Below the pieces are notes generated by a model, which saw nothing but the letters and a program-made list of their open reading frames with translations, did not search any database and was not told the origin of the DNA. Positions 57,745 through 64,000 of a stretch of DNA of 64,000 bases are shown here, in pieces (the first letter of the stretch is position 1; each line of letters starts with the position of its first letter). The position numbers were made by a program, and so were the translations under genes. Source of the DNA: Adiantum capillus-veneris (Eukaryota; Streptophyta; Polypodiopsida; Polypodiales; Pteridaceae). Where the stretch lies: assembly GCA_014529385.2 (NCBI GenBank), contig CM043968.1:29201013-29265012 (forward strand), read 5' to 3'.

Positions 57745-57851
57745 ATCAATGATGCCGCAACGCTTGCTGCTTTGCCGAAAAACATCTGAGCGGGTGGTTG
57801 GTGGAAGGAAATCCCTAGAATTGTCAGGCTGCCTCATCTTCCGGACGCATA

Positions 57852-58241
57852 GTGTGTTCAACGCTGGTCCAACTCGAAAACACACTTCAAGAAGCACTAC
57901 TTGATTCAGGAAGTTCCATTTCTTCTATTAGTCAATCACTAGTTCAGCAACTAGGTCTTTCCACTAGCCAGGCACCACCAATTTCTGTTCTTTTTGGAGA
58001 TAATAATCAGTTGTATCACTTTGACACAGTAGTACACTGTAGTTTTTATGTTGCACACAAGCAGTTTAGTCATACTTTTTATGTTTTGCCCCGCCAGCTT
58101 TTTGCTTTGACTATTGGGTGTGACTGGTTTGTCAAACATAGAGCACGTTTGCAGTTTGATACTCATCATTTAGTATTACCAAACACGTTACCAATTCCTT
58201 TCATAAGTTCTCCTGAAGGGCCGAATTTTTTTCATGCATAG
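57852..58241 (+). pseudogene. E aspartic protease
   Basis: LLDSGSSISSISQSLVQQLG carries the active-site DSG; a second strand FALTIGCDWFVKH and HHLVLPNTLP follow. It ends at TAG 58239-58241, in frame with the RT ORF that resumes three codons later, so a single stop separates protease and RT. Confidence 0.85.
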
Positions 58242-58250
58242 TGTGTAGTT

Positions 58251-59856
58251 GTGGAGAAAGAGAACCATTTGCATGACGTTCGCTCTATACTCACCAAGTT
58301 TCCCACATTGTTTCGAACACGCACCACTACGTCACAAATCAATCTGCCAGTCTGTCACTCTATTCGAACAGGCGATGCCCATCCTATACGAATGGCTTCT
58401 AGACACAGGTCGCCTCTTCAAAACCAAAGAATAAATGAAGCAGTACAGGACATGCTTAAAAAAGGGCTCATTCAGCCTTCCTGCAGTGATTGGGTGTCAG
58501 AACCTCACCTTGTCAGAAAAGATGACGGAAGTTTCCGTTTCTGCATCGACTTTCGTCCCCCCAACAAGGTAACCATCCATGACTTGTACCCATTACCTCG
58601 CATAGATGACCTCCTTGATCAATTAGGCAAGTCAAAATACTTCACTTCTCTTGATCTCGCTTCAGGGTATTGGCAAATACCCATAGGCCATGACTTGTAC
58701 CCATTACCTCACATAGATGACCTCCTTGATCAATTAGGCAAGTCAAAATACTTCACTTCTCTTGATCTCGCTTCAGGGTATTGGCAAATACCCATAGATC
58801 CCTCTGATGCCCACAAAACTGCCTTCAAAACTCCCCTCGGGCTGTTTCAGTTTACCAGGATGCTGTTTGGTCTCTCAGATGCTGGAAGTTCATGTCGGCG
58901 TGTAGCAAATCACATTTTTTATGACCTCATTTGTGAAGGGGTGGTTATAGTTTATCTAGATGACATTCTCATCCATACAGCAAGTTGGGAACAACACATA
59001 CAGGTTCTCAAGAAAGTGCTCACAAGGATAGCTAGATTCAACCTTCAGCTGCAATTTCAAAAATGTAAGTGGGGTGCCACAAAACTCAAATTTCTTGGGT
59101 TTGTGATCTCTTTTGAGGGCATCCAGATGGACCCGTCCAAAGTTCTTGCCATCCAGAATTACCCTCCTCCATCTAATGTCAAAAACCTGCAAAGTTTTCT
59201 CGGTATGGCAAATTTTTCACTTAGATTCATTCCTAATCTAGCTGCCATAACCTACCCTCTCTGCCAACTCTTGAAGAAAGACGCAAAATACACTTGGAAT
59301 TTAGCTTGCCAGGATAGTTTCACTAAGCTCAAACAGGTTATCCAGGAAGCTGCACTTTTAGCTCATCCAAATTTTCAGCGGCCTTTTAGATTACAGACGG
59401 ACGCCTCAAATAGGGGCCTTGGAGCAGTTCTCCTCCAGCAGGATGATGCTCTGGCGCCCCATATCTTTGATTAGTCGCTCATTGACTCCTTCTAAATTGA
59501 ATTATTCTACGATCGAAAAGGAGTTACTTGCAATTGTTTGGGCTTTTGCAAAATTTCATCCATACTTACATGGTGGAAATATTCAAGTGGAGACTGATCA
59601 TCAACCTCTAATCTCGCTCATTCAAAAACAGCACCCTCCTGGTTGCCTTTTGCGATGGGTTCTTGCTTTACAGGAATACCACTTTACCATTACTTATTGC
59701 AAAGGGGCCACAAATTTCATTGCAGATGGATTGCCCAGAGCTGAATGTCAAGCCACTCAATTTACTCCCCCACCCACAGACTTACCAGTTCGAATGGACC
59801 AGATGGCCATTTTCCAACAACAAGATCCTCACATTAACACTAGGTTGGTAACCTAA
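58251..59856 (+). pseudogene. E reverse transcriptase and RNase H
   Basis: One frame 58251-59474: SDWVSEPHLVRKDDGSFRFC, FTSLDLASGYWQIPI (motif A, twice through a 111-bp duplication), LGLFQFTRMLFGLSDAGSS, VIVYLDDILIHTAS (catalytic YLDD), FLGFVISFEGI and the RNase H start LQTDASNRGLGAVLLQQ. A frameshift near 59455 leads to 59419-59856: LNYSTIEKELLAIVWAFAKF, VETDHQPLISL, NFIADGLPRAE. The unduplicated parts are well preserved. Confidence 0.88.
58577..58798 (+). repeat. 111-bp in-frame tandem duplication in E RT
   Basis: Units 58577-58687 and 58688-58798 are nearly identical (CCTCGCATA versus CCTCACATA). The 37-codon unit covers HDLYPLPRIDDLLDQLG and the motif A segment, so the ORF stays open with motif A twice. 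Confidence 0.93.
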
Positions 59857-61162
59857 CAGGACATAAAAGTGTCCTTTCAGGGTTTTGAAAAAAACCTCTA
59901 AAACCATAGTAGATCCACTCATTTTGTAAAATCCTTTCATGAGGTTATAGTTCAAGGACTACTACACATGGAAAAAATAAGAAACTTGTAAAATTTCTCA
60001 TCTTTTGGTCACACCAAGCCTCCAAAGTTGATGGACCAGTACATTTTCATCAAAACAGTCATTTTTTACGTTTTGTTGCATAAAAATAAGATTAGGGATT
60101 TTTGTAGGACTTGAGATAAATTCCCTAGTTAACTTCAATGGGTTGGTGATTAGAACATATGATTGCTTCTCACTCACTATGTTTTGTTTTGCCAAAAGAA
60201 ATAGGTACAAAAAAGTTGAATTTTTTCCATTCTGCAAACCTATCATCAAAGTTTCTATAGCCATGCTCAATACAAATAATATATGCATCTTTTCTTAGTT
60301 CCCTATTGTCCTTTAGGCTCATAAGGAGCCATGGAGCATGTCAAAAGAATAATACATCTCTTACCAAGGGGAATCTTGGGGACAAAGATGAAGTGCTAAA
60401 TACAACAAACATGAAAAAACTGGGCTCAACATTATGAGTTGTAGAATCCCATAGAAACTATTCAATATCTAGCCAAATTTGATCCTTATGACTAGATATG
60501 GTTACTACATACAAAAATGCATGTAGTTGTCACAAGAAACTAACAATATTGAGAAAGCTATACTTGATATACTAGAATGTTTCGTTTTCTTCTATAATTG
60601 AAAAAACCAACCGTCGTTGTCTACTATGCAAAATAGGGTATTAGGTGCCCCAAAACTCAAGGAATATTAGATTTATGTTACAATATGCAACAAAGAAAAT
60701 CAAAAGTGCATTTTGATATCATGAAAGCCACCAAAAAAATCATAGAAGAGCTAAAATTGGCTAAAAGACAGGATTTGACAATTTTTGTAATTTGGTCATA
60801 ACTTACAACTTTAACATTTATTTCTCCCTAGAAGCACCAGGACATGTTGAGGACTACTAAAGATAGTTCTCTAGCATTATAGACCTCAAAAACATGAATT
60901 CTAGAGTGGTATAGTTGCAAAAAGTTGAAAAAAGCCAAAAACAAGAACCGTTTTTTCACACGGTTTAGGTTGTGAAATGTTGTGCAAGGACAAGGTTAAA
61001 GAATATGGAATTGATATTCCAAAAAAATGTCGAGTTTTTTTCAGCTCATGAGACAACTTTCTAGAGAGATAGCACCTCAAAATCCATTTTGAAACTCCTG
61101 ACATAATTCAAAGAAAATGGTCACTTAACAGGACATAAAAGTGTCCCATTACCAACCTAGTG
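59838..61162 (+). mobile_element. CACTA-like non-autonomous DNA transposon
   Basis: 1325 bp with perfect 14-bp terminal inverted repeats CACTAGGTTGGTAA / TTACCAACCTAGTG. GGACATAAAAGTGTCC occurs just inside each end (59859-59874 and 61131-61146), a subterminal motif that is itself palindromic at its arms. Flanks are TTAA on both sides; removing the element and one TTAA restores the E frame (DPHIN|ELISQ). CACTA elements normally make 3-bp duplications; TAA or TTA within TTAA can satisfy that with a 1-base shift. No transposase ORF. Orientation is arbitrary. Confidence 0.85.
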
Positions 61163-62121
61163 TTAATGAGCTCATCAGCCAGATACAGTCTCCTTTTCCA
61201 ACAGCTCAACAACGTCGTTTCATTCTCATTGACAATGTGGTTTTCTACACAGACCCTAATCAACAACCCCGGGTTGTAGTACCCACAGCTCTGCAACTCA
61301 CCTATCTGCAGTTCTACCATTCACACCCTCTGTGCGGCCATTTGGGTTTTCATAAGGTACTCAAGAAACTCAGGTTACACTATTATTGGCCCAAAATGAG
61401 ACAGTCAGTCTCACAGTTCTTACAACAATGTGAAATTTGTCAAAGCATCAAATCTCCCACACAACAGGTGGGACACTGGTCTCCCCTTGTCGTAAATGAG
61501 CCATTCGAATTGGTTGGCTGCGATTTGATAGGCCCATTTCCTACATCTAGCTCAGGTAATCGCTACATTTTAGTCATTACAGAATATCTAACTAGGTGGT
61601 GTGAAGCTCTTGCTATTCCAGATGCTACCGCTTCTCCTATCGCTGCGGCTTTACTACAAAAGGTGATTTTCAATCATGGATGCCCGCTGCAACTTCTCTC
61701 AGATCAAGGTACCCAGTTTAAAAGTGAAGTCTTGCACGTTCTCACCCAGGCTTTAGGAATCCAACAGCTGTTCACATCTCCATATCACCCACAAAAAAAT
61801 GGGTTGACAGAGCGACTTAATCGCACCATCAAACAGGTCATAGCATCTTTTGTAGACCCCTTACACCACAATTGGGATGAGGTGCTGCCATTTGCTGTAC
61901 ATGCGTACAATACATCAGTCCAAGCATCCACCAAGGTAAGCCCCTTCCGTGCATTGTATGGCTGCGATCCCCGACTTCCTCCTAACCTCCATACAGTTCA
62001 AGTCAAGCCAACTAAAGCCGATGCAACAGATTGGCTGCTGTACATGCAACAACACCAACCTCTCCTTCGACAAGCACTCATCAATAATCTACATCAAGCT
62101 CAAAGTAGACATAAAAAATAG
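61163..62121 (+). pseudogene. E integrase
   Basis: Resumes after the CACTA-like element with ELISQIQSPFPTAQQ. Zinc finger H-x-H...C-x2-C is visible (HSHPLCGHLGFHK, CEICQ). Catalytic residues are all present: Asp in VGCDLIGPFP, Asp in LLSDQGTQFKSEV, Glu in NGLTERLNRTIKQV, with the usual spacing. This stretch is open from end to end (last codons up to a stop at 62121). Disabled only by loss of its connection to upstream pol. Confidence 0.9.
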
Positions 62122-62358
62122 TATGATGAAGGCCGCCAAGCTGTGGAATATCCGGATGGATCACTAGTGTTACTCTACTATCCAGTTCGCCGCCAACGCT
62201 TAAGTGAATCCTTGCTTCATCGCTGGGTTGGTCCCTACAAGGTTTTGCAACGAATCCGCACTAATACATATCGACTAAAACATCTAGAAAAGAATTCATT
62301 CACTACTGCCCATGTTGTAAGGATGAAACCCTACCATTCAAGCCCCCCTAGCTTATAG
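62122..62358 (+). pseudogene. E integrase C-terminus (GPY/F module)
   Basis: Same frame as the core after the stop at 62119-62121: VEYPDGSLVLLYYP, LLHRWVGPYKVLQRI, TAHVVRMKPYHSS. This is the GPY/F module; no chromodomain follows, in contrast to B. Confidence 0.85.
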
Positions 62359-62388
62359 AATCAGGCACACTAGTCATCTCTTCGTTTT

Positions 62389-62398
62389 AGGGGGGAGG
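62389..62398 (+). promoter_or_regulatory. E polypurine tract
   Basis: AGGGGGGAGG immediately before the 3' LTR. Confidence 0.8.
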
Positions 62399-62631
62399 TG
62401 TGGAATCACCACGTGACTAGTTTGTTAGCGCTTCCACATGGCCAGGTTGTAAGAATCTCCAACGGATGAACACTCGGTTATGATAACCAACCAAGACTGG
62501 TTCTTGCAAGACACCGAGGCTTGACAGTCGATGCAACCCAGTATTTAGGAAGCGGAGCATGGAAATAGAAGGCAGAGGAAGTTACAGTTAACTGTCTCTG
62601 TACAAGAGCTCCTGTTTAAGCGTATTCCACA
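62399..62631 (+). repeat. E 3' LTR
   Basis: 233 bp; TGTGGAAT...ATTCCACA. Confidence 0.92.
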
Positions 62632-62820
62632 ATATAATGGATCCAATGTCAAGAGGAGGACAATAAACGGAGCACATGCCATCGCCAAGGCTCTAGAGGG
62701 CCGAGAGAGGAGAGATGAAGCGTGGGAACAGTAGGTGGCATGCAAGGAGGTAAGTGGTAAGTAAAAAGGCAGACCTTTTTTGTTGGGAGATGCTTCGAAA
62801 GTTAAATTGCACGAGACCTC

Positions 62821-62857
<37 letters not shown>

Positions 62858-63014
62858 GTGTTTCTCGACGTGAGGCGTCGTACCGCATCCTACATAGAGA
62901 TAGAACGGGGCTGGCCCCGGCTCGTGGGAGCAGCTGGTTGTGTTCAAAGCCTGCATGCCTGGCTCAAAAAGAGACTACAGAGTCGCGCGCGCTTCCACAC
63001 ACACACACACAGTG

Positions 63015-63058
<44 letters not shown>

Positions 63059-63407
63059 GAGCTTCATCGCGATGATCATGACAGATCTGACTTTTCTTGC
63101 ACCCACATTTCCTTCTTTGCCGGTATACGTCCCTTGACCTTATTATTCAGAGTTAATTCTACCCAATTCCCTGCTGAAATGGCGTGAGATCAATGTATGA
63201 GAGAGAGAGAGAGAGAGAGAGAGCTGCATTATTGTGTCTGCTGAATCCAGAGGTAGAGAGGAGTACATTCTCTCCTTCCCTCTCTCTCTTGCGCGCAGCC
63301 TCAAACACACACGCACACACAGAAGCGTAGATAAGAGAACATTTTCTTGCACCTCTTCCATAGTCACAGACTGACGCTAGCTTAATTGGGCTATTCACTC
63401 TCTCACA
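62632..63407. other. Microsatellite-rich stretch upstream of the candidate host exon
   Basis: Contains (CT)n at 62824-62854, a short CA run at about 62997-63010, (GA)n at 63018-63056 and at about 63200-63222, and a CA/AC run near 63306-63320. GA/CT runs are common in plant promoters and 5' untranslated regions. ORFs made of repeated Ser-Leu or Arg-Glu here are artefacts of the repeats. Confidence 0.7.
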
Positions 63408-63686
63408 ATGGAAGTGGGCAAAGCTGCTGCGCACTCGCCAGCGCCGCATTACTCAAGAAGGTGGGATTCTATCAGCCCAAACGACCCTTTCTACTCTGCA
63501 GATAGTTGGAAGGATAGAAATTTCAGTGGACTTGCTGCATCATCACATACATGGAGCGAGTGCTCTGCAACATCAGCCTCTTCATCATCACCTTCTCTTT
63601 CCTCCGGTCTGCCTCCCGACAGCAGCTTAGACAAAGTGCTCTTTCACAACCTGGTGGAGATGATCCCCCTTGTGGAAACATTTATG
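63408..63686 (+). CDS. Candidate first exon of a host gene
   Basis: ATG at 63408 opens MEVGKAAAHSPAPHYSRRWD, then a Ser-rich stretch and DKVLFHNLVEMIPLVETFM. The frame continues to 63767, but ATG|GTACAC at 63686/63687 is a possible splice donor, giving a 93-codon exon; the tail after it looks like translated intron. No transposon similarity is seen. I do not recognise the protein. The VLFHNLVEMIPLVETF stretch is helix-like and unlike the low-complexity part. The upstream GA/CT-rich DNA fits a 5' untranslated region. Confidence 0.45.
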
Positions 63687-64000
63687 GTACACTCACATTG
63701 TAACCCTATCAAGAAGATTATCAAGCGCCATCAAATTGTATGCTGTTTCATGAAGTGTTCATCATGAGGGGAATGTTAATCTGCAAATTGTATATAGACA
63801 TACACATTTGTACTTAGTGCTTGCACATTGCCATCTTCCATTCAATTTCAAAAGAAATTCATGACATGCACGCGTATGCATCTCTGCTAACAAGATCATT
63901 ACAGCAGATTCCATGCTGCTTCGAGAATTGGCACCTCCCATCACATCCTGCATCTCAGAATTAGTATGTCATCCCCGAATTTGACAATGTACACCGTAGT
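63687..64000. other. Possible intron, right edge of window
   Basis: AT-rich, no coding signal that I can support. If the exon at 63408 is real this would be its first intron, continuing off the window. Confidence 0.35.

Larger units (their letters stand above)
56483..62631 (+). mobile_element. Element E: gypsy retrotransposon with short LTRs
   Basis: LTRs 56483-56715 and 62399-62631, both 233 bp, starting TGTGGAAT; the right one ends ATTCCACA, a perfect 8-bp terminal inverted repeat. Flanking ATAT (56479-56482, 62632-62635) is a 4-bp duplication. The LTRs differ at about 17 positions, so it is older than C1/C2. Order gag, protease, RT, RNase H, integrase. The primer site after the 5' LTR (TTGGAGGAGTTGACGG) is not the usual Met type and is not assigned. 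A CACTA-like element splits it at 59838-61162. Confidence 0.9.

Noticed and set aside
59834-61166. piggyBac-type element because of the TTAA flanks
   Set aside because: The inverted repeats begin CACTA, not CCC, and piggyBac elements are not typical of plants; CACTA-like is the better fit.
56825-62358. Endogenous pararetrovirus or retrovirus-like virus with an envelope
   Set aside because: LTRs, polypurine tract and an integrase are present, no movement or coat protein and no env-like ORF follow the integrase; it is a gypsy retrotransposon.

Overview
The window is a nest of plant transposable elements. The evidence for a land plant (vascular-plant type) nuclear genome is Ty3/gypsy and Ty1/copia LTR retrotransposons primed by initiator tRNA-Met (TGGTATCAGAGC), a chromodomain-bearing gypsy element, a CACTA-type DNA transposon, a tRNA-derived SINE, and AT-rich DNA with long GA/CT and CA/TG runs. 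I cannot name the species. No bacterial, phage or CRISPR content is visible. Only one short ORF near the right end (63.4 kb) looks like a possible host-gene exon.

Layout. 1-9.7 kb: an old, badly decayed gypsy element (A, minus strand) whose protease is split by a 2.0-kb solo LTR (2811-4834). 9.9-52.7 kb: one nest, three levels deep, built on a minus-strand gypsy chromovirus family (B). The outer copy B0 survives in three blocks (9906-10528, 19205-22382, 52077-52724). Copy B1 (10529-19204, target-site duplication (TSD) TAGGA) sits in B0's RNase H. Copy B2 (22383-52076) sits in B0's 5' LTR. B2 itself carries four insertions: copia C1 (22543-28074, TSD TGTAG, minus), a gag-only gypsy element G with 2.8-2.9 kb LTRs (32846-40155, TSD ATTCT, plus), a 4.2-kb solo LTR D (40909-45090, TSD ATGAA, minus), and copia C2 (45846-51342, TSD CTTTT, plus).

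52.7-64 kb: a truncated copia fragment F (53.3-54.5 kb), a tRNA-derived SINE (55839-55985), and a separate gypsy element E (56483-62631, plus, 233-bp LTRs). E has a 1.3-kb CACTA-like element inserted between its RNase H and integrase. After E come microsatellite-rich DNA and the candidate host exon.

How the parts work together: none of the retroelements is intact. B1 lacks two reverse-transcriptase (RT) catalytic motifs, B2 lacks its protease, G has only gag, and both copia copies share one frameshift. If these lesions predate insertion, the copies were mobilised in trans. The most interesting signal is in the G/D/solo-LTR family. All three LTRs carry, inside the LTR, a short reading frame with a KRTR motif, ending at a GT splice-donor-like site, which suggests that a first exon (possibly of gag) is encoded in the LTR. 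D also holds about ten copies of a 152-bp tandem repeat.
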